From an uncultured Candidatus Melainabacteria bacterium (GTDB taxonomy: Bacteria; Cyanobacteriota; Vampirovibrionia; Gastranaerophilales; Gastranaerophilaceae): a stretch of 5,050 nucleotides of DNA. Below are positions 1 to 4,969 of this stretch, in pieces. The stretch is from NCBI GenBank assembly GCA_937891325.1, contig CALAFU010000182.1, positions 1 to 5,050 of the forward strand. The letters are read 5' to 3'. The translations under genes and the position numbers were made by a program. A model generated the notes under the pieces. The model was not told the origin of the DNA, made no database searches, and was given only the letters and a program-made list of their open reading frames with translations. Every line of letters starts with the position of its first letter. Position 1 is the first letter of the stretch.

Positions 1-796
1 ATACACGATTGATATAATTATCTAACAATTCCTTTGTTTTTTCAATGCCGTAATTGATATTCTTTACGTCTTTTGCAAAAATCATTGGTGCTGTGTAAAT
101 ACCTTCCTCTATGTCGTTGTTTTTAGGCTTGTCGTCGTCAGTTGAGATTACGTTCAACAAATCATCGCGGATTTGAAACGAAATGCCAAATCTTTTTGCA
201 AAATCTTTTGCTGAATTTGTGTCTAAGCCTGCAACCATTGCACTACTTACAATTGATGCCATAAATAATTCTGCGGTCTTGTGTTTGCAACGGTCTAGGT
301 ATTTGTCAAAGTCTGTAAGTTTGAATTTGTCGTAATATTGGTTGATTTCACCAATAGTCATTTTCTTTATTGCCAGGTTAAAAAGTTCTAGAATATCAAA
401 AGATTTTACATTTAACAATTTTTTTATTGCCGTTGTCAAAAGAAAATCACCTGTTACAACGGCTAAACTGTTATCAAATTCTTCGTTTAGTGTCTTATGG
501 TTGCGACGTTTTGAAGATTTGTCTATAACATCATCGTGAATAAGTGTAGCGTTATGAATTAACTCAACTGCAGATTGGATTTCAAGTTGAGCGGGTGTAA
601 TTTCAGCGCCATACATTTTTAGATATAAAATTGCAACAAGTGGGCGAATTCTTTTTGAAGGAGCTTTAATGATTTCTACAAGCGCCTTTTGAAGTTCGTC
701 GTTGCCACAATAAAAATCAGTTAGGTTGTTTTCAACTTTGTAAAGCTCATCTGCAACAAGTTTTTTTATATCTTCGTATTTTTCTTTGAATGTCAT
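1..796 (-). CDS. Polyprenyl diphosphate synthase (trans-isoprenyl synthase), C-terminus beyond window
   Basis: This enzyme adds isopentenyl diphosphate units to an allylic primer to build a linear all-trans prenyl chain, used in the cytoplasm for quinone side chains or other isoprenoids. The visible 265 residues, read from the right, show the family motifs in order: SKRIRP at 47-52 (the usual GGKRxRP, without the two glycines), the first aspartate-rich motif DDVID at 88-92, the KT pair at 173-174, FQIRDD at 207-212 with the second aspartate-rich motif as DDLLN (211-215), then NDIEEG and YTAP at about 227-237. Ala83, five residues before the first DDxxD, is small; in this family that favours long-chain products, so an octaprenyl-type enzyme is more likely than a farnesyl or geranylgeranyl one (inference). 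The start is the ATG two bases after the lipM stop, suggesting a shared transcript and coupled translation. Normal length is about 320-330 residues, so roughly 60 are missing at the window edge. The last residue of the second motif is Asn instead of Asp. Confidence 0.9.
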   Translation of the reverse strand, partial: MTFKEKYEDIKKLVADELYKVENNLTDFYCGNDELQKALVEIIKAPSKRIRPLVAILYLKMYGAEITPAQLEIQSAVELIHNATLIHDDVIDKSSKRRNHKTLNEEFDNSLAVVTGDFLLTTAIKKLLNVKSFDILELFNLAIKKMTIGEINQYYDKFKLTDFDKYLDRCKHKTAELFMASIVSSAMVAGLDTNSAKDFAKRFGISFQIRDDLLNVISTDDDKPKNNDIEEGIYTAPMIFAKDVKNINYGIEKTKELLDNYINRV

Positions 797-798
797 TA

Positions 799-1449
799 TT
801 AATCTTCGTCCCATAGGCTTAAAACATCAGCAACCGTGATATGTTCGTCAATTTCATTCATGCAAGTAATATGGCTTATGTCAATAGCCTCTTTGAATAC
901 TTTTTCTAACAATTTATGGTTATAATTAAATAAAATTGAGCCATGTTGCAATACATAACCTTCTTTTCTGAATTGAGCTGAACCAATAAGTTTTTTGCCT
1001 TTGTAGCATAAATCTGCACTTGTTGTTACTTGCATACAGTAATTTATGTTCATATTGGTATGGCGTTTGTCTTGATATTCAAGTTCTATACCCAACTTTT
1101 TAAATTTATCAATGAAGATTTGTCCAATTTCTTTGTAAGTTCCAACAATACTATCGCCATGTTCAAAAGTGTAGAATGGTGCAATATAGCTATATGTAAT
1201 TTCTTTATCGTGTAAAAGCGCTCTACCGCCTGTTAAACGCTTAACTACGTGGATATTTTGCTCTTTAAGTAAGTTTCTATCCAAAAAGTCTGATTTTTGG
1301 TTTCTACCAAGAGAAATACAAGCCGGACTCCAGCCGTAAAGCCTAAAAATAGGCTCTTTAGACTGCTTGCTAATAGCGTTGTCTAATAGCTCTCTGTCAA
1401 TTTGCATATTGACTGCGCCTGTATTCACTTCAAATGGATAAAACTTCAT
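799..1449 (-). CDS. lipM: LipM-like octanoyltransferase / lipoate-protein ligase family protein
   Basis: This is a BPL/LplA/LipB-fold protein, probably moving octanoyl groups from acyl carrier protein to a lipoyl-domain lysine, the first step of lipoic acid synthesis. From the ATG at 1449 it has 216 residues. Visible motifs are YGWSPACISLG (about 38-48), RLTGGR (71-76) followed by LHD, the lysine in GKKLIGSAQ (Lys153), and QHGSILF (168-174). Cys138 aligns without gaps with the catalytic cysteine of Bacillus LipM, as judged by the fixed distance to GKK and GSAQ; this favours LipM over an ATP-dependent LplA. I chose the ATG at 1449 because the in-frame TTG at 1485 falls inside the -35 box of a strong promoter, and MKFYPFEVNTG resembles the family's N-terminus. 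The protein stops soon after the ITVADVLSLW segment and lacks about 40 C-terminal residues found in Bacillus LipM. The next gene begins two bases later, so this seems to be its natural length. LplA-type scavenging activity remains possible. Confidence 0.85.
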   Translation of the reverse strand: MKFYPFEVNTGAVNMQIDRELLDNAISKQSKEPIFRLYGWSPACISLGRNQKSDFLDRNLLKEQNIHVVKRLTGGRALLHDKEITYSYIAPFYTFEHGDSIVGTYKEIGQIFIDKFKKLGIELEYQDKRHTNMNINYCMQVTTSADLCYKGKKLIGSAQFRKEGYVLQHGSILFNYNHKLLEKVFKEAIDISHITCMNEIDEHITVADVLSLWDED

Positions 1450-1455
1450 ATTCCT

Positions 1456-1485
1456 AGTATATAACAAAATCTCTATATGGTTCAA
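1456..1485 (-). promoter_or_regulatory. Housekeeping-type promoter for lipM (probably leaderless)
   Basis: On the minus strand, TTGAAC (1485-1480) and TATACT (1461-1456) are separated by 18 bases, a close match to the sigma-70 consensus. The expected start of transcription, about seven bases past the -10 box, falls on the A of the lipM ATG at 1449. The AGGA between them lies only two bases from the ATG, too close for normal ribosome binding. The element sits just downstream of a terminator, as expected for a separate transcription unit. Confidence 0.65.
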
Positions 1486-1506
1486 TATATAAAGATATAA
1501 TACAAA

Positions 1507-1541
1507 TTAGGGCGCTTTGCACATTGTGCAAAGCGCCCTAA
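1507..1541 (-). terminator. Rho-independent terminator, perfect 17-bp inverted repeat
   Basis: The arms at 1507-1523 and 1525-1541 (TTAGGGCGCTTTGCACA and its exact complement) are separated by one base, so the RNA would form a GC-rich 16-bp stem with a three-base loop. It begins 12 bases after the stop codon of the Spy-like gene and is followed on the minus strand by TTTGTATTATAT, a moderate U-tract. The plus-strand exit side is also T-rich, but no plus-strand gene enters it. An intergenic dispersed repeat is an alternative that this window cannot test. Confidence 0.75.
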
Positions 1542-1553
1542 CGATTTTATTTA

Positions 1554-2075
1554 TTATTTTTCAAATGGTGGACGACCTTCTGGATGAGGTGGTCTGTGAC
1601 CTTTAAAATTCTTTTCTCTTTCAGCTTTCATTTTTGCAAGTTCAGCTTTTTGTTCTTTTGTAAGCATAGCTTCAAATGATTTTCTGTTAGCCTCCATAAT
1701 TTTATGTTCTTGGTTTTTTAGAGCCTTGATTTCTTTGTTTAATTTGATTAAATCAGGGTTTGTTTCTTCGTATTTTTTGATAATTTCAAATTTTGCTTCT
1801 TTTTTAGCACGAATTTGGTCTTTGATAGGTTTCAATTTAGCCATATCAGCTTTTCTGTTCTTTTCAATTTTTGCTTTTTGAGCTTCTGTCAAGTTTAAGC
1901 GTTTTTCAAATTCAGCTCTATGTCTGTCACCCTTGAATTCTCTAGGTGGTGGTGGCATCATTTGACCATTTTTTGCTGGTGCTTGAGCCTTTGTTGGTGT
2001 TGCAGTTGTGCCAGCGTAAGCTGTGCTTGTCATTGTTAATGCAATTATTGATGCTAAAATTAGAGTTTTCTTCAT
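1554..2075 (-). CDS. Secreted LTxxQ-motif protein, Spy/CpxP-like periplasmic stress protein
   Basis: This 173-residue exported protein starts with a classic signal peptide: MKK, a hydrophobic stretch to about residue 16, and a likely cleavage after AYA (residue 21). A short low-complexity linker with MMPPPP (39-44) follows. The mature part is a highly charged helical domain with two LTxxQ signatures, LTEAQ (62-66) and LTKEQ (138-142), in the arrangement seen in Spy and CpxP. Those proteins are periplasmic chaperones or inhibitors induced by envelope stress, and the related CnrX senses metals. The tail is rich in His, Pro and Arg (160-173), with His160 and His164 as possible metal ligands (inference). 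AGGA lies seven bases before the ATG. The gene follows the ECF sigma gene by 15 bases and ends in a strong terminator, so it is probably the last gene of that operon and both target and modulator of the system. Family assignment is firm; whether it senses or repairs is not shown. Confidence 0.85.
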   Translation of the reverse strand: MKKTLILASIIALTMTSTAYAGTTATPTKAQAPAKNGQMMPPPPREFKGDRHRAEFEKRLNLTEAQKAKIEKNRKADMAKLKPIKDQIRAKKEAKFEIIKKYEETNPDLIKLNKEIKALKNQEHKIMEANRKSFEAMLTKEQKAELAKMKAEREKNFKGHRPPHPEGRPPFEK

Positions 2076-2090
2076 AAAATAATCCTTTCT

Positions 2091-2588
2091 TTAAAGCATA
2101 TCTTCTAACAAGATTGCGAGTTCCTTCTTTGCGTTGAATAGTCTTGATTTTACCGTTCCTATTGGACAATTAAGTTCTTTTGCGATGTATTCATAACTTA
2201 GCCCATCTATTTCGTACATCATAACGACTTCTTTTAATTTTGGCTTTAATGAATTAATCGCTTTGACTATTCTTTTTTGTCTTTGTTTTTGAACGAATAC
2301 GGATTCCGGATTGTCCTTATCATTCATCGTATTGTATTCTTGAATTTCATCTGAAATTGTATTGTCTTGTAATTTTTTTGCAGAGGATTTCAAATAATCT
2401 TTTGAAAAATTCTTTGCAACAGTTCCAAGCCAGCCTGTTAGCTTGCCTTGTTCGTTGTACTTATCTGACTTTTGCCAAACTTTGATGTAGACTTCTTGTT
2501 CAAGGTCTTCATTTTCTTCTTTGGTAATTAGCTTGATAACTTTTTTTATATTATTTTGATGTGTTTGTATAATTTCTTTTATATCCAT
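2091..2588 (-). CDS. ECF-type RNA polymerase sigma factor
   Basis: This is an alternative sigma factor of 165 residues, normal for the extracytoplasmic-function group, which has only regions 2 and 4. Region 2 covers about 8-70: EDLEQEVYIKVWQ (27-39) is the core-binding part, and WLGTVAKNFSKDYLKS (53-68) is the -10-recognition part. A variable linker runs to about 105. Region 4 (about 106-160) has a helix-turn-helix, LSYEYIAKELNCPIGTVKSRL (starting at 130), that would read the -35 element. The ATG overlaps the anti-sigma stop by one base (TAATG) and has no convincing ribosome binding site of its own, so translation is probably coupled to the anti-sigma gene. This would help keep the two proteins in balance. 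The gene order, anti-sigma first, is the reverse of the common arrangement. Targets probably include its own operon, given the promoter-like site at 2971-2995. Confidence 0.92.
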   Translation of the reverse strand: MDIKEIIQTHQNNIKKVIKLITKEENEDLEQEVYIKVWQKSDKYNEQGKLTGWLGTVAKNFSKDYLKSSAKKLQDNTISDEIQEYNTMNDKDNPESVFVQKQRQKRIVKAINSLKPKLKEVVMMYEIDGLSYEYIAKELNCPIGTVKSRLFNAKKELAILLEDML

Positions 2589-2947
2589 TAATTTACCGTT
2601 ATAAGTCCATAACTGTCTACGGGGATACCGTACTCATTAACGCTAGAGGTTGTTGTGTCGTAACTTGAAGTGTTATAGGCAGTTGTTGGCATTACATATT
2701 GAGCAAAGTGTCCTAATAATACGCCAACAAAAAGTCCTAATCCAAGTACGCAAGCAACCTTCATTCGGCTGAAAGAGTCTTTGCGTTTTTGAATATAGTA
2801 TGGTTTTACTTCTTGAAGCAAGCTAGAAACTTTCTCCATTTTTTCTTGCTCTGCTTGACAATCAGGGCAATTTTTAATGTGTTCTTCTAGTTCTTTTTTG
2901 TTTCCAAAAGTAAATAGACTTTCGTATTTTGTACATTTTTCTTTCAT
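2588..2947 (-). CDS. Membrane-anchored zinc-finger (ZAS/zf-HC2) anti-sigma factor
   Basis: This 119-residue protein should hold the neighbouring ECF sigma factor inactive at the inner face of the membrane. The cytoplasmic part carries the zinc-binding anti-sigma signature His23-x3-Cys27-x2-Cys30 (HIKNCPDC), with Cys5 as the likely fourth ligand, in the usual spacing. A helical linker (about 31-61, rich in Lys and Glu) leads to one membrane segment at about 62-84. A short external tail of some 35 residues, rich in Ser, Thr and Tyr, ends in YGIPVDSYGLITVN. The tail is too small to be a folded sensor domain, so signal input may come through a partner such as the Spy-like protein or through proteolysis (inference). 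AAGGA lies eight bases before the ATG. It is the first gene of the operon and overlaps the sigma gene by one base. The family call is confident even though sequence outside the zinc motif is not conserved. Confidence 0.88.
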   Translation of the reverse strand: MKEKCTKYESLFTFGNKKELEEHIKNCPDCQAEQEKMEKVSSLLQEVKPYYIQKRKDSFSRMKVACVLGLGLFVGVLLGHFAQYVMPTTAYNTSSYDTTTSSVNEYGIPVDSYGLITVN

Positions 2948-2970
2948 AATATTTTTCCTTTACATTAATA

Positions 2971-2995
2971 TAACGATTGTGAACAAAAAATGTTC
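2971..2995 (-). promoter_or_regulatory. Candidate ECF (autoregulated) promoter of the anti-sigma/sigma/Spy operon
   Basis: On the minus strand, GAAC (2995-2992) is followed after 16 bases by CGTT (2975-2972). This matches the usual ECF promoter pattern of a GAAC-type -35 and a CGT-type -10. Transcription would start near 2964, leaving a leader of about 17 bases that contains the AAGGA ribosome binding site. A housekeeping -10 (TATATT, 2972-2967) overlaps it but lacks a good -35 box. The assignment is from pattern only. Confidence 0.5.
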
Positions 2996-2996
2996 A
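2980..2996. repeat. Inverted repeat TGAACA-N5-TGTTCA in the divergent region
   Basis: Perfect 6-bp arms flank five A residues (plus strand). The right arm, read on the minus strand, contains the GAAC of the candidate ECF promoter. A symmetric element here could be an operator for a dimeric regulator shared by the two divergent units, or could offer the -35 motif on both strands. No regulator gene for it is visible in the window. Confidence 0.45.
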
Positions 2997-3067
2997 TTTT
3001 TATCATAAATTTATTAAAAAATATTAAGATGTAATAAAATCAAGCATTTTAGCCCGTATGTTCATGA

Positions 3068-3086
3068 TACTATTATAACAATAGTA
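3068..3086 (+). promoter_or_regulatory. Candidate -10 region with 7-bp inverted repeat upstream of the transporter gene
   Basis: TACTATT (3068-3074) and AATAGTA (3080-3086) form a perfect inverted repeat with a five-base spacer. Within it, TATTAT (3071-3076) and TATAAC (3074-3079) both resemble a -10 box, and an extended -10 reading (TGA then TACTAT) is also possible. No convincing -35 box lies upstream. The overlap of symmetry and -10-like sequence suggests an operator over the transporter promoter. Confidence 0.35.
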
Positions 3087-3095
3087 GATGAATTA

Positions 3096-3101
3096 GAGGT
3101 G
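3096..3101 (+). promoter_or_regulatory. Ribosome binding site of the NSS transporter gene
   Basis: GAGGTG precedes the ATG at 3105, with five bases between the GAGG core and the start. It settles the start: the in-frame GTG at 3099 is part of this site and is not the initiation codon. Confidence 0.75.
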
Positions 3102-3104
3102 AAT

Positions 3105-4613
3105 ATGGAAAAAAGAGATGCTTGGAACTCGAGATTTACGTTTATTATGGCTGCAGTTGCATCAGCTGTAGGTTTAGGTAATCTTTGGCGCTTCCCTGGA
3201 ATTGTATATCAAAACGGTGGAGGTGCTTTTTTAATTCCTTATTTTGTAGCTCTTGTGACAGCTGGGATTCCTCTTTTAGCAATGGAAATTTCTATTGGTA
3301 AAAAATTCCAATTAGGTGCACCAATGGCTTTGAAAAAAATGAATCCAAAGTTTGAATGGATTGGGTGGCTTGGTGTTGGAACAGCCTCTTGTATTACATC
3401 TTACTATTCAGTTGTATTAGCGTGGGTTGTTTATTACGTGTATTTGGCGTTTAAATCACCTTGGATGTACAAAAATGCAACAGATATTTTCTTAAAAGAC
3501 ACTTTACACGTATCAAGCGGAATGTTTGATATTGTTGGTATAAATTGGATTATGTTTACAGCCTTGATTGTAGGTTGGTTCGTAATTTGGCTATGTATCA
3601 GAAAGGGTGTAGATTCAGTTTCAAAAGTTTTAAATTACGTAGTAACTGTACCATTATTCCTTTTAATCGTTATGATAGGCAGAGCTATTACACTTCCAGG
3701 TGCTATGCAAGGTTTATATTATTACTTAGTTCCAGATTGGTCAAAACTTTTAGACCCAAGTGTTTGGGCTGCAGCTTATGGACAAGTATTTTTCTCTTTG
3801 AGTATTTTGTTCTCAATTATGGTTGCTTACGGTAGTTATTTAAAAAAAGATGCTCCTGTAACTTCAGACAGCGTAATTATTGCGTTGGCAGATGCGTTAG
3901 TTAGCTTTTTAGCTGGTTTAGCAAGTTTTGGTACATTAGGTTACTTGTCACACGTAACAAATACTCCAATTTCAGAAATGAGTTATTCAGGCGTAATGTT
4001 TGCATTTGTTACTTATCCTACTGCAATTGCTGCAATGCCAGGGGGTAAATTGGCAGTAATTCTGTTCTCATTAATATTCTTTGTAATATTATTCTTATTG
4101 GCTTTAGGTTCAGTATTTTCAATCGTTCTTGCCGTTGCAACTTCATTTAAAGACAAATTTGGAACTTCAAAAGCTAAGACAACTTTATTCTTCTCAATTG
4201 TAGGATGTATGATTGCAATGCTTTACGTTACAGATGCAGGCTTGTATTGGGTTGACGTAGTTGATCACTTTATGAATGATTTCAACTTGATTATGATTGG
4301 TCTAATTGAAACAGTTGCTCTAGGTTGGTTCTACGGTGCTGACAAGGTTTTAGAAATTGTTAATGAAGGGTGTAATTTTAAATATGGAAAATCGTGGATT
4401 TTCTGCATAAAATTCCTTTGTCCAATCGTATTTGCAATAATTACAGTAAGTTATTTGTACGTAAATATTAAAACACCTTATGGTGGTTATCCGCTTTCAA
4501 ACTTGATGATTGCAGGTTGGGGCTTTATTGCCGTAACCTTTATATTTAGTGCTTTAATGACTTATTTCAAGGATTTTAAAGCGCCTGAAGCTATTGAAGA
4601 TAAAGAACAATAA
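3105..4613 (+). CDS. Sodium-dependent transporter, NSS (neurotransmitter:sodium symporter, SNF) family
   Basis: This 502-residue inner-membrane protein of the LeuT/MhsT family probably imports an amino acid or related amine with sodium; the substrate cannot be read from sequence. I count 12 membrane segments at roughly 10-30, 39-63, 88-115, 144-165, 175-195, 221-245, 255-282, 315-345, 358-377, 388-411, 431-453 and 466-487. Hallmarks are SAVGLGNLWRFP in helix 1 (20-31), NGGGAFLIPY (37-46), the Tyr100-Tyr101 pair in helix 3, and GQVFFSLS in helix 6 (226-233). By alignment from memory with LeuT and SERT, the chloride-site positions are Tyr46, Gln227, Ser231, Asp263 (usually Asn) and Ser267. The acidic Asp263 may stand in for chloride, as acidic residues do in other bacterial members. 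In helix 8, Gly335 occupies the position of the sodium-2 ligand Thr354 of LeuT, while Ser336 is kept. Helix 6 has Leu235 where LeuT has Gly258, so the pocket may differ. The gene is transcribed divergently from the sigma operon; no clear terminator follows it. Confidence 0.93.
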   Translation: MEKRDAWNSRFTFIMAAVASAVGLGNLWRFPGIVYQNGGGAFLIPYFVALVTAGIPLLAMEISIGKKFQLGAPMALKKMNPKFEWIGWLGVGTASCITSYYSVVLAWVVYYVYLAFKSPWMYKNATDIFLKDTLHVSSGMFDIVGINWIMFTALIVGWFVIWLCIRKGVDSVSKVLNYVVTVPLFLLIVMIGRAITLPGAMQGLYYYLVPDWSKLLDPSVWAAAYGQVFFSLSILFSIMVAYGSYLKKDAPVTSDSVIIALADALVSFLAGLASFGTLGYLSHVTNTPISEMSYSGVMFAFVTYPTAIAAMPGGKLAVILFSLIFFVILFLLALGSVFSIVLAVATSFKDKFGTSKAKTTLFFSIVGCMIAMLYVTDAGLYWVDVVDHFMNDFNLIMIGLIETVALGWFYGADKVLEIVNEGCNFKYGKSWIFCIKFLCPIVFAIITVSYLYVNIKTPYGGYPLSNLMIAGWGFIAVTFIFSALMTYFKDFKAPEAIEDKEQ

Positions 4614-4657
4614 ATTTAATATTTACACAGGATAAAAACTGATTAAAAAATTGCTAA

Positions 4658-4693
4658 CATGGGAATATCTTTAGTATGGAGGATATTCCCATG
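4658..4693 (+). promoter_or_regulatory. Perfect 12-bp inverted repeat enclosing the ribosome binding site and start codon
   Basis: CATGGGAATATC (4658-4669) and GATATTCCCATG (4682-4693) are exact reverse complements separated by 12 bases. In RNA the loop would display GGAG of the GGAGGA ribosome binding site (4678-4683), while the right arm holds the ATG at 4691-4693 at the base of the stem. This could slow initiation until the stem melts or is bound. Alternatively it is a DNA operator: TGCTAACAT (4652-4660) resembles an extended -10 box, and a transcript starting near 4667 would lose the left arm. Confidence 0.6.
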
Positions 4694-4969
4694 AGTTTTG
4701 ACGTAAATCCTTTAAATGAGTACACCCCACCAAGCATTAAAACCAACAAAACCTCAGATGGTGGCGCTGGTAGTTTGGGCTATTTCCAACAAGAAGAAAA
4801 GCGAAAAGAACAGGAAGAAGAACTTGAAAAAAGCATCTTCAAAGAATCAAAAGATACTTATTCTTTTTCAATAAAAGACGCTGAAGATTCTTATTATGGA
4901 GACCTTCCACTATCATTAAAAATAATTAATGCCATAAAAAGTTTTGTTAATAAACTACTTAACAAGTAG
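4691..4969 (+). CDS. Small charged protein of unknown function (92 residues)
   Basis: I do not recognise this protein. The start at 4691 is chosen because GGAGGA lies seven bases upstream; an in-frame ATG at 4676 overlaps that site and is unlikely to be used. The first 30 residues look disordered and rich in Asn, Thr, Pro, Ser and Gly. A strongly charged segment with mostly Glu, Lys and Gln (about 33-54) is probably a helix or coiled coil. A Ser/Asp/Tyr-rich stretch follows, then a C-terminal amphipathic helix with alternating hydrophobic and Lys residues (about 73-92). There is no signal peptide, membrane segment or cysteine, so a soluble cytoplasmic protein, perhaps membrane- or partner-binding through the C-terminal helix, is the reasonable guess. 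It lies 77 bases after the transporter gene on the same strand with no terminator between, but may have its own promoter. Its last 15 bases overlap a convergent gene. Confidence 0.7.
   Translation: MSFDVNPLNEYTPPSIKTNKTSDGGAGSLGYFQQEEKRKEQEEELEKSIFKESKDTYSFSIKDAEDSYYGDLPLSLKIINAIKSFVNKLLNK
4955..4969. repeat. Palindrome shared by two convergent stop codons
   Basis: CTACTT-AAC-AAGTAG is a 6-3-6 inverted repeat. Read on the plus strand it ends with the AAG TAG of the 92-residue protein; read on the minus strand it ends with the AAG TAG of the gene entering from the right. The exact overlap of the two coding regions is this palindrome. The stem is short and AT-rich, with no strong T-run on the plus side, so it would be at best a weak terminator. 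Confidence 0.6.

Noticed and set aside
342..539. 65-codon plus-strand open frame
   Set aside because: It lies antisense within the polyprenyl synthase gene, whose motifs are clear; no ribosome binding site or protein-like domain.
1030..1215. 61-codon plus-strand open frame
   Set aside because: Antisense to the conserved core of the LipM-like gene; a by-product of its codon use.
1942..2169. 75-codon minus-strand open frame bridging the sigma and Spy-like genes
   Set aside because: Out-of-frame overlap of two well-supported genes, including the signal peptide region; low-complexity Asn/Thr/Lys product.
2588..2590. Possible frameshift between anti-sigma and sigma genes (TAATG overlap)
   Set aside because: Both proteins are complete for their families; a one-base stop/start overlap is ordinary translational coupling.
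2980..2996. LexA/SOS box reading of TGAACA-N5-TGTTCA
   Set aside because: The Gram-positive-type LexA site is GAAC-N4-GTTC; here the spacing is seven bases, and no SOS gene is adjacent.
3545..3835. 96-codon plus-strand open frame inside the transporter gene
   Set aside because: Shifted frame of a strongly conserved NSS gene; no independent evidence of translation.
4676..4690. Upstream ATG as the start of the 92-residue protein
   Set aside because: This ATG overlaps the GGAGGA ribosome binding site that serves the ATG at 4691 and has no site of its own.
4658..4693. Transcription terminator for the transporter gene
   Set aside because: The hairpin is not followed by a T-run and its right arm contains the start codon of the next gene.
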